DNA from: Compostibacter hankyongensis
GTDB lineage: Bacteria; Bacteroidota; Bacteroidia; Chitinophagales; Chitinophagaceae
Direction: 5' to 3'
Length of the DNA stretch: 64,000 nucleotides
NCBI RefSeq assembly: GCF_039541075.1
Contig: NZ_BAABFN010000005.1
Coordinates: 310,001-374,000, forward strand
A program made the translations under genes and the position numbers. Numbering within the stretch: the first letter of the stretch is position 1; every line of letters starts with the position of its first letter. This document shows, one piece after another, positions 9,845 through 16,990 of this stretch. The notes beneath the pieces are model-generated. The model was not told where the DNA came from, ran no database searches, and worked only from the letters and a program-made list of their open reading frames with translations.

Positions 9845-10588
9845 ATGAACATGAAAACAAAAAAATGGGGATACTTATTGCTCTGCGCAATAATAACCTT
9901 GACATTATCTTGCAATAAAGAAGGTCCCCAGGGGCCCGCCGGTCCGCAAGGAGAACAAGGCCCTGCCGGCACAGCCGGCACCCAGGGGCCGCAGGGAGAC
10001 AAAGGGAATAAGGGAGACAAGGGAGATGCTGGAACTCCCGGCGCCACGGGGCCTATCGGACCACGGGGGACTACGGGTACGACAGGACCGCGCGGCGCTA
10101 CAGGACCGGAAGGCCCAATGGGCCCTGCCGGACCCAGGGGTGCCACAGGACCACGTGGCGCTACCGGTGCTACAGGACCTGAAGGTCCTGCCGGCACAGC
10201 CAATGTCATTTACTCCGGCTGGAGGACTGTAAATTTTACCCGGACCTCCAGAGCGCCTTATTACTACACGGCCAATCTTATTGCCCGGGACATAACCCCG
10301 GAGATCATCGACAAGGGTGTGGTCATCGTATATTTAAAAACCTCTACCAATCAACCTGTGCAGCTTAACATTTATGAGCCCAATGGATACTATTTGTATT
10401 ACAAGCTGCATTATGATCCGCCGGGTTATCCCGGCAATATCCTCATTTATTCAGATAGCGACCATTCAATGGATCAGTTTCGTTATGTGATCATTCCGGG
10501 CGGCGTACCCCAGGCTCGCATGACAGGTCCGCTGCCGGATGCCAAAGATTATCATGCGGTCTGCCTGTATTACGGCATCCCCGAATAA
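9845..10588 (+). CDS. Collagen-like repeat lipoprotein (second of two)
   Basis: 247 residues. Lipobox TLSC with Cys23. Residues 27-119 are 31 uninterrupted Gly-X-Y triplets, longer than in the upstream paralogue and rich in GPR, GAT and GPE. The globular C-terminal domain ends in KDYHAVCLYYGIPE and contains QFRYVIIPGGV, matching FRYVLIPAGV of the first protein, so the heads share a fold although the rest has diverged strongly. It starts 48 bp after the first copy, so the pair is a tandem duplication in one transcription unit. The Pro is mostly in the X position and Thr/Arg in Y, as in other bacterial collagens that lack hydroxyproline. Confidence 0.85.
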   Translation: MNMKTKKWGYLLLCAIITLTLSCNKEGPQGPAGPQGEQGPAGTAGTQGPQGDKGNKGDKGDAGTPGATGPIGPRGTTGTTGPRGATGPEGPMGPAGPRGATGPRGATGATGPEGPAGTANVIYSGWRTVNFTRTSRAPYYYTANLIARDITPEIIDKGVVIVYLKTSTNQPVQLNIYEPNGYYLYYKLHYDPPGYPGNILIYSDSDHSMDQFRYVIIPGGVPQARMTGPLPDAKDYHAVCLYYGIPE

Positions 10589-10733
10589 TTAAGAATCCTT
10601 GGAAAAAGCACGTTTTTAAACCGTAAAAAATGTCTGATTACGGAAAGGTCCAATGGCCGGAGCAACGGCCGCACAGGCGCCGACAACAGGAAAAGATAAG
10701 GGCTATTTCATAATCTGAAAAAGTCATGACATT

Positions 10734-12041
10734 ATGAGACAGCTTACCGCATTGATCATGATGCTCCTTTTGATCCCGCTGGCATCGGAAGCCCAGCTGC
10801 TGAAGAAGATAAGCCGGCGGGCAAAGGAACGGGTCAATGACCGTATCCTGCAAAAAACGGATGAAATAGTAGACAAAGGTTTTGACAAGGCAGAGCAGGC
10901 CGGTAAGCATACTGCTTCAAAAAATACCGGAACTTCAACAGCAGGATCCGATAAGACCGATCAACCCGTACCGGCCGGCAGCTACTTTCCCGACACAGCA
11001 TCAGCTCCTGACGGAAATTTCAGCGTTTATTCAAAATTTGATTTCATACCCGGAGAACGCCTGCTATTTTACGACGATTTCTCCGTAGACCACAAGGGTG
11101 ACTTCCCCGCACAATGGAACACCAATGGTTCCGGAGAGGTGGTCGTGTTAAGCGGAACGGAAGGCCGGTGGCTTGCCATCCCGGATCATACGATCAGCTT
11201 CCCGGAGATAAACGGGAAATTGCCGGAAAACTTTACGGTAGAATTCGATCTTTTTTATCCCGCCGGACTGCGCCGGCCACCGGTCACTTTCGGCTTTTCC
11301 GCCAATCCGGATCCTTCAAAAGGCGGCGTAGCCTATAAAAAGCTTTTTTATTTCCTGATTCATCATGCGGAAAACAAAGTCATCTACGGAACAAATGTTT
11401 ATGGTGGGCAGGGCATTTCAAAAGAATACACGGCAAATGCTATGGCCGGAAAAATCATCAGGGTCAGTATTGCCGTCAACGGGAAACGGATAAGGTTATA
11501 TTTAGATGACAAAAAGCTCTTTGATCTTCCCCGCGCCTTTGACGACGTCGCCTTGCGAAACAATTTTCATTTTAGGGCAGGAGAGCTGATCCCGGCACCT
11601 GAAACACCTTTCTTTGTCGGTAATCTGCGTATCGCCGCCGGCGAGTCCGACCTGAGAAGCAAACTGATCAAAGAAGGACGCTGGACAACCACCGGTATCT
11701 TATTTGCCGTGAATGCCGCCGGGGTACGTCCCGAGTCTTATGCCGTGCTAAAACAAATCGCGTCGGTACTCCGTGAGCACAAAGACCTGCATATAAAAAT
11801 AACGGGACATACCGACAGCGACGGAGAGGAAGCGCACAATCTGACGCTTTCCCGGAACAGGGCCCTGGCCGTCAAAAACATTCTGGTAAATACATTCGGC
11901 ATTCGTGCTTCCAGGCTGAGCACGGACGGCAGGGGTGAATCCGATCCGGTAGCCGACAACAGCACCGCTGAAGGAAAAGCAAAGAACAGGCGGGTAGAAT
12001 TCAGGAAGGAACCGGATCATCTGCCGGAGGCTTCCCGGTAA
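10734..12041 (+). CDS. OmpA-family protein with laminin-G-like middle domain
   Basis: 435 residues. Signal peptide 1-20 (ends ASEAQ), then a basic helical segment (KKISRRAKERVNDRILQKTDEI), a Ser/Thr/Gly linker, and a beta-sandwich-like region starting LLFYDDFSVDHKGDFPAQW that resembles concanavalin/LamG-type domains. The C-terminal 120 residues are an OmpA peptidoglycan-binding domain: ILFAVNAAGVRPESYAVLKQIA, ITGHTDSDGEEAHNLTLSRNRA and KNRRVEF, with the Asp and Arg that bind diaminopimelate (TDSD, NRRVEF). It probably links a surface or periplasmic ligand to the cell wall. Its last 25 bp overlap the convergent endonuclease III gene. Confidence 0.85.
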   Translation: MRQLTALIMMLLLIPLASEAQLLKKISRRAKERVNDRILQKTDEIVDKGFDKAEQAGKHTASKNTGTSTAGSDKTDQPVPAGSYFPDTASAPDGNFSVYSKFDFIPGERLLFYDDFSVDHKGDFPAQWNTNGSGEVVVLSGTEGRWLAIPDHTISFPEINGKLPENFTVEFDLFYPAGLRRPPVTFGFSANPDPSKGGVAYKKLFYFLIHHAENKVIYGTNVYGGQGISKEYTANAMAGKIIRVSIAVNGKRIRLYLDDKKLFDLPRAFDDVALRNNFHFRAGELIPAPETPFFVGNLRIAAGESDLRSKLIKEGRWTTTGILFAVNAAGVRPESYAVLKQIASVLREHKDLHIKITGHTDSDGEEAHNLTLSRNRALAVKNILVNTFGIRASRLSTDGRGESDPVADNSTAEGKAKNRRVEFRKEPDHLPEASR

Positions 12042-12649
12042 TAGGCGCAGACCTTATTCATGAGGCATATCTCGCATTTCGGCTGGGGCCGGCATATCTC
12101 CCTTCCCAGAAAGGAAAGCGCCATGCCGGCATCCCATTCCTTTTGGGGAAGCAGCTCCATAAGCTGCTTTTCAATCTTTTGAGGATTGGTGCCTGATGCC
12201 ATGCCGAGCCGGGGCGCCACCCGCACCACGTGCAGGTCCACGATCACGCCTTCCGGCGGCCGGCCGGCTTCCCGGAGGATAACGTTGGCCGATTTCCGGC
12301 CTATTCCCGGAAGGGCGGTAAGCGCCTCCAGGTTCATCGGTATGGCGGCATCCTTCTTCACCGTCTGCGCGATGGCCGTCAGCCACTTCGCCTTGTTGGC
12401 GAAATTGCGCACCTTTCCGATATAGGGATACAGCGCCTCCGGCGTTGCGCCGGAAAGCGCCCGCATGTCCGGGAATACGCCAAACAGCTCCGGCGCCAAA
12501 GCATTGATATGGCGGTCGGAATCCTGGGCCGACAGCACCACCATTACCAGCAGCTGGTACACATTCCCGTACTCCAGCGGATGTTTCTTGTCCTTGTATT
12601 TTCTGATAAGAGGCTGTATCGCCTTTGTCCAGTCGGTCGAGGTTGCCAT
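12017..12649 (-). CDS. nth: Endonuclease III-like DNA glycosylase/AP lyase
   Basis: Base-excision repair enzyme for oxidised pyrimidines. 210 residues from the Met at 12649 (MATSTDWTKAIQ). The helix-hairpin-helix LPGIGRKSANVIL carries the catalytic Lys119, and VIVDLHVVRV carries Asp138, so both lyase and glycosylase residues are present. The iron-sulphur loop is CRPQPKCEICLMNKVC, spacing C-X5-C-X2-C-X5-C, one residue shorter in the first interval than the classical X6 of Nth and MutY. A longer frame to 12721 exists but adds no conserved sequence. It overlaps the OmpA-like gene by 25 bp at the 3' ends. Confidence 0.88.
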   Translation of the reverse strand: MATSTDWTKAIQPLIRKYKDKKHPLEYGNVYQLLVMVVLSAQDSDRHINALAPELFGVFPDMRALSGATPEALYPYIGKVRNFANKAKWLTAIAQTVKKDAAIPMNLEALTALPGIGRKSANVILREAGRPPEGVIVDLHVVRVAPRLGMASGTNPQKIEKQLMELLPQKEWDAGMALSFLGREICRPQPKCEICLMNKVCAYYREASGR

Positions 12650-12784
12650 AACACCGTTTTGTCTCCTAAAAATAATATAATTATCGCTTATCCGCATCTG
12701 CCCTTTTCTTAACTTTAGCAACCGTTATCCGGTCGGCATACACACTCCTGTTTTCAGGATCCGAACTGAAGAAAAAGTGCAAAA

Positions 12785-13621
12785 ATGATCTACAGGGAAT
12801 TCACACCGCATCCTTGTCTGAGGCCTTTCATAGAATGTTACTGGAAAGCCAGCGCAGATAGTCCTCCCTTCCGGAAAGAGGAATCGCTGATACCCGACGG
12901 CACGATCGAGCTGATGTTCAATTTCGGTGACGACTATGATCAGGTCAGGGAGGGCATGAGAGCGCCCGTCAAAGGATCCCATATCATCGGCATCCGGAAA
13001 AAAACGCTGCAGATATCCCAGACCCGCAGACAGGAAGTGTTTTCGGTGCGCTTCCGTCCGGGAGGCACCTACCCCTTCTTCCGGATACCGGTACATCTTT
13101 TTGCCAACGCCTTCTGGAATATTACGGAGCTGCTGGGAAAAGCCTACTATGAGCTGGAAGAGCAGCTGTTCGGAGCCCGCGACGACGCGGAACGCATCCA
13201 CATCATCGACAGCTTCCTGCTGAGCAGGATGGAGACCGGAGACGACTACAGGTTTGTCTCCTCCTGTTCGAGATGGATCCTGGAACACAGCGGCGCTTCC
13301 ATTGCGGATACCTGCCGCACTTTTGGCACGCATTACAAAAACCTGGAACGGAAATTCAGCCAGGTCATCGGACTGACACCCACGGAGCTGCTCAAGATCC
13401 GCAGGTTCAACAGTGCCATACTGGCCATGTACAGCAAACCGGAAGCCTCCCTGACCGACATAGCCTATTCCTGCGGCTTCTACGACCAATCCCATTTCAT
13501 ACGGGAATTCAAGCAGCTTTCGGGATATACGCCAAAAGCTTTTCTGAAGGCCGGATTCACCATCGTGCGGGTCATACAACCCGCCCTTGCAGACCGGGTG
13601 TCGAAATCGTACAATTTATAG
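12785..13621 (+). CDS. AraC family transcriptional regulator
   Basis: 278 residues. N-terminal domain of the DUF6597 type (FTPHPCLRPFIECYWKA, then IPDGTIELMFNFGD; RFRPGGTYPFF is the conserved core). The C-terminal double HTH is complete: SIADTCRTFGTHYKNLERKFSQVIGLTPTELLKIRRF and SLTDIAYSCGFYDQSHFIREFKQLSGYTPKAF, the second being a near-consensus AraC signature. It lies 37 bp before a VOC-family gene on the same strand; the pairing suggests it controls that gene. A weak -7 element (TAACTTTA, 12710-12717) precedes it. It is a distant paralogue of the regulator at 8138. Confidence 0.9.
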   Translation: MIYREFTPHPCLRPFIECYWKASADSPPFRKEESLIPDGTIELMFNFGDDYDQVREGMRAPVKGSHIIGIRKKTLQISQTRRQEVFSVRFRPGGTYPFFRIPVHLFANAFWNITELLGKAYYELEEQLFGARDDAERIHIIDSFLLSRMETGDDYRFVSSCSRWILEHSGASIADTCRTFGTHYKNLERKFSQVIGLTPTELLKIRRFNSAILAMYSKPEASLTDIAYSCGFYDQSHFIREFKQLSGYTPKAFLKAGFTIVRVIQPALADRVSKSYNL

Positions 13622-13658
13622 TTCTTTCTTTTCCGCAGCTTTGCAGGAAAAACATACC

Positions 13659-14072
13659 ATGGCTACAAAAGACATTGACCTTATCCCCTACATCACCTTT
13701 GCCGGCAACTGCGAAGAAGCTTTGACCTATTACAGCGGAATCCTGGGCGGAACGGTAGAGATCCAAAGCCGGTACGACAACCCGGCCATGAAGGCTCCGA
13801 AAGAATACCAGGACAAGGTCCTGCACGGAAGGCTGCATTTCGGCGGCGTGAGCATTTATGCCAGCGACGTCTTCCCCGGGGGAAAGGCCAGCGGTTCCAG
13901 CGGCGACGTAGCCCTCTCCCTCTCCTTTTCCGGTCCGGAAGAAGCCCAAAAGATTTTCGACCGGCTGGCCGAAGGCGGAAAGATCGGGGTGGCCTTCGCC
14001 AAACAGTTCTGGGGCGACTGGCACGGGAATCTCACCGATAAATACGGCATACACTGGATGGTCAACTGTTAA
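13659..14072 (+). CDS. VOC family protein (PhnB/glyoxalase-like)
   Basis: 137 residues from the Met at 13659 (MATKDIDLIPYITFAG). It has the PhnB-like pattern: PYITFAGNCEEALTYYSGILGG, HGRLHFGGVSIYASD, LSLSFSGPEEAQKIFDRLAEGGKI and the terminal WGDWHGNLTDKYGIHWMVNC. The family forms dimers with paired beta-alpha-beta-beta-beta units and usually binds a metal, but many members lack known activity. The stop codon shares the palindrome TTAA (14069-14072) with the stop codon of the convergent hydrolase gene. Confidence 0.88.
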   Translation: MATKDIDLIPYITFAGNCEEALTYYSGILGGTVEIQSRYDNPAMKAPKEYQDKVLHGRLHFGGVSIYASDVFPGGKASGSSGDVALSLSFSGPEEAQKIFDRLAEGGKIGVAFAKQFWGDWHGNLTDKYGIHWMVNC

Positions 14073-14905
14073 ACCGGTTCAGCCGCACGCATCGCCGTCT
14101 CCATAAAGGTCTTTATTCTCGAAAGTACGCTTCCGGAAGATTCGATATGCGGATAATGCCCGGTATCCGGCACATCTTCGATCCGCAGACGGGTAAAATA
14201 ACGGGGAAGGTTTTTGATCTCGTCCTCAACGGAGATGATAGCGTCGTGTTTCCCGTAGAGCGTCAGCACCGGTATAGATGACGGCCCGGAGGCCGCTTCG
14301 AACCAGCTTCTCCTGACATCAAAAAAACCGGTTGCATCCACCGCATATTCCGGTCCGCTGTAGTGCTGCACAAAACGGAGCATCTGCGTCTCATCGGGCC
14401 AGTAATATATAAACAGCCTCGGATTCTGCGCCACCAGTTGAAACCCCGCTTCCGTATTGGTATCGAATGTTCCCGTATAGCTGTCCAGTATGACCTGCAA
14501 TGCACCGGCCCGTTCATCGCCGTGTTTCCGGTAATCCTCCATGACAAGGCGGAGAAGATTACGGTCCGTTTTCCCCAGACAGAAATCGGGGGTTACCAGC
14601 ACCGAGCATGCGATTTTTTCAGGATGCGCCGACATGAGGTAACGGACCGCATGGGTTCCGAAACAATGGCCGAACAGCACAAGCGGGACATCCTCATAAT
14701 GAGCTGTCAGAAACTGCTCCGCGCTGTTCAGGTAATGCCGAAAGGCATTCTCCCCGCTGTAGGGATAACCCTGCGGCCGCTGACGCGAGGGCTCATGCCA
14801 GCACAGCAGATCCAGGCCGGCTTCGGCATATTCTTCTTTTAGCAGCTGGAGCTCGGGGTTGGCATTAAAGCCGGGGCCTCCGGGAAAGAGTAGTAGTTTT
14901 TGCAT
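14069..14905 (-). CDS. Alpha/beta hydrolase with cysteine nucleophile
   Basis: 278 residues, no signal peptide, so cytoplasmic. The fold is shown by an oxyanion strand (LLLFPGGPGFNANP), the nucleophile elbow and the acid/His positions. The elbow reads GHCFG (79-83), with Cys81 (codon TGT) instead of the usual Ser. The acid is probably Asp in YGKHDAII and the base His in DTGHYPHIE. The pattern resembles proline-iminopeptidase-like and small-molecule hydrolases; the Cys nucleophile is otherwise known from dienelactone hydrolases. A promoter fitting TTG-N19-TATCTTTA lies 35 nt upstream (14940-14969). Substrate unknown. Confidence 0.8.
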   Translation of the reverse strand: MQKLLLFPGGPGFNANPELQLLKEEYAEAGLDLLCWHEPSRQRPQGYPYSGENAFRHYLNSAEQFLTAHYEDVPLVLFGHCFGTHAVRYLMSAHPEKIACSVLVTPDFCLGKTDRNLLRLVMEDYRKHGDERAGALQVILDSYTGTFDTNTEAGFQLVAQNPRLFIYYWPDETQMLRFVQHYSGPEYAVDATGFFDVRRSWFEAASGPSSIPVLTLYGKHDAIISVEDEIKNLPRYFTRLRIEDVPDTGHYPHIESSGSVLSRIKTFMETAMRAAEPV

Positions 14906-14939
14906 AAAGAATAAAGAGGTTAAAAAATCACATACTCCT

Positions 14940-14969
14940 TAAAGATAATATACCTGCCGAAAGTATCAA
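14940..14969 (-). promoter_or_regulatory. Promoter of the alpha/beta hydrolase gene
   Basis: Minus strand TTG (14969-14967), 19-bp spacer, TATCTTTA (14947-14940; one mismatch to TAnnTTTG), about 35 nt before the ATG. Confidence 0.5.
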
Positions 14970-15155
14970 TTTCTTTTCCTTCTCCCAATCATATAACAGT
15001 TTATTCCGGCCGGGAATTTGATGATGTTATTATAATCAAAAGACAGGTTAGGCTTACCTCATTCAGATAACCGCCGGTCGCCCCGGAAATGAATAAAGAG
15101 CAGGAAGGTGAGAGACTGTAGTAATGACGACCGGTCAAAAGCTAAAACCACTGTC

Positions 15156-15365
15156 ATGCGAAGAGAAGCGGTCAATTCCTCGGTTATTGCGTCGGTCGGG
15201 TACGATGAGCAAAATAAAATACTGGAAATAGCCTTTCATCACGGGGGCATTTATCAGTATTCCGGCGTTCCGCTCAGCATTTACGAAGGCTTGATGAGTG
15301 CAGATTCGCTGGGTCATTATTTTGCGGAGAATATCCGCAACGGCTACGAATATATCCAGCTGTAA
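15156..15365 (+). CDS. KTSC domain protein
   Basis: 69 residues from the Met at 15156 (MRREAVNSSVIASVGYD). The whole protein is one KTSC domain (PF13619 type): the SSVIASVGYDE opening, LEIAFHHGGIYQYSGVP centre and GHYFAENIRNGYEY end are characteristic. The function of this family is not firmly known; it often occurs fused to or near lysyl-tRNA synthetase-like or phage proteins. A longer frame from 15108 adds no conserved residues. Only 5 bp separate its stop codon from the convergent bactofilin gene. Confidence 0.8.
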   Translation: MRREAVNSSVIASVGYDEQNKILEIAFHHGGIYQYSGVPLSIYEGLMSADSLGHYFAENIRNGYEYIQL

Positions 15366-15370
15366 AAGGT

Positions 15371-15811
15371 CTAAAACCAGGTAAGTTCGTCGCCGGTGGT
15401 CCTGGAAGGCCCTACGATAGCATGGATCACCAGCTTCTCGGGGAAAGGCCGGGACGGCGCCTTTCCTCCGGCGGGAAGACTTTTCAGGATGGTGGCGTTC
15501 TCCTCCACCTCGAGCTGGTCCGAGGTGACACTTCCCGCTATCCACGCTCCGCTCTGGATCAGCGCCTTGCGGGTACAGGTAATATTGCCCTGCACCTTGC
15601 CCTGCACGATAATATCCTGGCAGCTAATATTACCATCCACGATCCCGGTTTCGGCTATCACCAGCTTAGCGGCTACCGATACGTCGCCGCTTACCGTGCC
15701 TTCTATGCGACCCGATACAGGCGATTCCACACCGCCGTGTACGACCAAGTCCTTCGGAATATAAAACCCCGAAACCTCATCCGTAGCTGTCCTGGCTTTG
15801 ATCTTAAACAC
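15371..15811 (-). CDS. Bactofilin-family polymer-forming cytoskeletal protein
   Basis: 146 residues with a GTG start at 15811 (MFKIKARTATDEV). Residues 22-115 form the bactofilin right-handed beta-helix: repeated short strands with Gly turns (VVHGGVESPVSGRIEGTVSG, VIAETGIVDGNI, IIVQGKVQGNI, LIQSGAWIAGSV). Short non-helical tails flank it, as in other bactofilins, which polymerise without nucleotide and scaffold cell-wall or motility proteins. The start codon lies inside the end of the actin-like gene (8-bp overlap), so translation is probably coupled. The longer upstream frame is the actin gene in another frame and is rejected. The C-terminal tail is Pro/Lys-rich. Confidence 0.85.
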   Translation of the reverse strand: MFKIKARTATDEVSGFYIPKDLVVHGGVESPVSGRIEGTVSGDVSVAAKLVIAETGIVDGNISCQDIIVQGKVQGNITCTRKALIQSGAWIAGSVTSDQLEVEENATILKSLPAGGKAPSRPFPEKLVIHAIVGPSRTTGDELTWF

Positions 15812-16865
15812 TTTCCTCTGCGTTGGGCTGGGAAGAATTTTCCTGGAACAGGGAAACGATGGTGGTGGAATTGCCGATGTCGATGCCCAGACTTCTCGGT
15901 GCGCTCCTGTTTGACAACTTATACGAATTGTACAAATAACCGATACTGGCAAGCTTCTCTGCCTGCGGTGCGATCTCTACGGGTATAGCTTCCGCAAAAG
16001 CCTTCATAAAAGCCTCCGTCAGCTCCGGATAAAAAGTTCCGCCGCCAACGAGGTAAATCTTTTCGCATTGCTCAAAGTCCTGGTCGGTAAAATATTTTCG
16101 CAGCAGCGGAGTAATCACCTCCCGGTAATATTGTTCAAGGAGCTCCTTACGGAGCGTCTTGAGATCGATCTTTTTACGGTTGATAAAGATCGAACCTTTC
16201 ATCAGGGCATCGTCCAGCTGATGCGCGTTTTTCATTTCCAGGTAATACTTCTTACCCAGCTCCCGGTTCAGGTTGTCCACCACATACTGCAGACCATGCG
16301 AGCTGAAGCAGGTACGGTGGATCAGCCCGCTTTCCGTGGCCATTCCCCCTTCTACGGTTCCAAACCCCAGGCTGATCACCATAAAATTGGAAGGGGCCTG
16401 CTCATTCAGCAGCTTCTTCAGCCCGATGATGCTGGCCACCAGCTCAGGGATAACCTCAAAGTTGTCAATTTCAAAGAGACCCTTCTTTACACCGCCACCG
16501 GTATTAAAAGTCTGGGTATCGTATTCGATCATGAGATGACGCCGGCCCAGCAGCTTTTCCGCCTCGGCCTTATAAACGTTATAGGTAGAAAACGGGAACC
16601 CGACCGTAATGGTCAGGGGCTGCTGTATTTTTTCCAGGACACTGACCAGCGCAGCGCTGAAGAAAATATCATAATCCTCTTCGCCGGGAGCGGCATTGGT
16701 AATATGATGCGGGTTGGTGCCGCCGGTCTTGGCCAGGTTACCCACCATATACCAGGCATTGTCCTTTTTTATTTTCAGACCGTTCAGCAGATCCTTGGCA
16801 GAACTTTCGGTATTGCCGAACGATGTTTCAAAGACACTCGGTAAGGTAAGCGAATAGATATTCAT
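15804..16865 (-). CDS. Actin/ParM-like ATPase with C-terminal phosphate-1 motif (apparent circular permutation)
   Basis: 353 residues from the Met at 16865. The order of actin-fold motifs is unusual. The N-terminus begins with the segment that normally follows phosphate-1 (LTLPSVFETSF, then WYMVGNLAKTGG). A phosphate-2-like loop is at 164-173 (ISLGFGTVEG, with Ser and Glu where Asp is usual). The adenosine loop IYLVGGGTF is at 270-278, and SIGYLYNSY follows at 307-315. The phosphate-1 motif GIDIGNSTTIVSLF is at 327-340, only 13 residues from the end. All core motifs are therefore present but rotated. It is cotranscribed with a bactofilin. A promoter (TTG-N20-TATTTTGC) lies at 16895-16925, which excludes the longer frame to 16925. 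Confidence 0.85.
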   Translation of the reverse strand: MNIYSLTLPSVFETSFGNTESSAKDLLNGLKIKKDNAWYMVGNLAKTGGTNPHHITNAAPGEEDYDIFFSAALVSVLEKIQQPLTITVGFPFSTYNVYKAEAEKLLGRRHLMIEYDTQTFNTGGGVKKGLFEIDNFEVIPELVASIIGLKKLLNEQAPSNFMVISLGFGTVEGGMATESGLIHRTCFSSHGLQYVVDNLNRELGKKYYLEMKNAHQLDDALMKGSIFINRKKIDLKTLRKELLEQYYREVITPLLRKYFTDQDFEQCEKIYLVGGGTFYPELTEAFMKAFAEAIPVEIAPQAEKLASIGYLYNSYKLSNRSAPRSLGIDIGNSTTIVSLFQENSSQPNAEESV

Positions 16866-16894
16866 GCTATTATTTTTTATGAAATGAACCCTTT

Positions 16895-16925
16895 GCAAAA
16901 TACGGCTTACCAAAAGACTTTCCAA
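16895..16925 (-). promoter_or_regulatory. Promoter of the actin-like/bactofilin operon
   Basis: Minus strand TTG (16925-16923), 20-bp spacer, TATTTTGC (16902-16895; shortened match to TAnnTTTG), giving a leader of about 25 nt before the ATG at 16865. Confidence 0.4.
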
Positions 16926-16932
16926 ATTTAAA

Positions 16933-16979
16933 CCTTCCTTATGGAAGGCTGGCTATATTTGATTAATTTTAGGTTAATC
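16933..16979. promoter_or_regulatory. Inverted repeats in the divergent actin-like/Crp intergenic region
   Basis: Two perfect inverted repeats lie close together: CCTTCC-TTAT-GGAAGG (16933-16948) and GATTAA-N7-TTAATC (16961-16979). Between them is a perfect TAnnTTTG element (TATATTTG, 16954-16961) for the Crp gene. The second repeat sits where a repressor would block that promoter; it may be the operator of the Crp-family protein itself. Confidence 0.45.
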
Positions 16980-16990
16980 TTTATCCCGTC

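Noticed and set aside
9140..10200. Short Gly-rich repeats suggesting a CRISPR-like or minisatellite array
   Set aside because: The repeats are Gly-X-Y codons of the two collagen-like genes; there are no constant repeat-spacer units.
15812..15952. Longer N-terminus of the bactofilin frame
   Set aside because: The extra codons lie in another frame of the actin-like gene and show no conserved sequence; the GTG at 15811 is a suitable coupled start.
16866..16925. 20 extra N-terminal residues of the actin-like protein
   Set aside because: They do not contain a phosphate-1 motif, and a promoter match lies inside this stretch.
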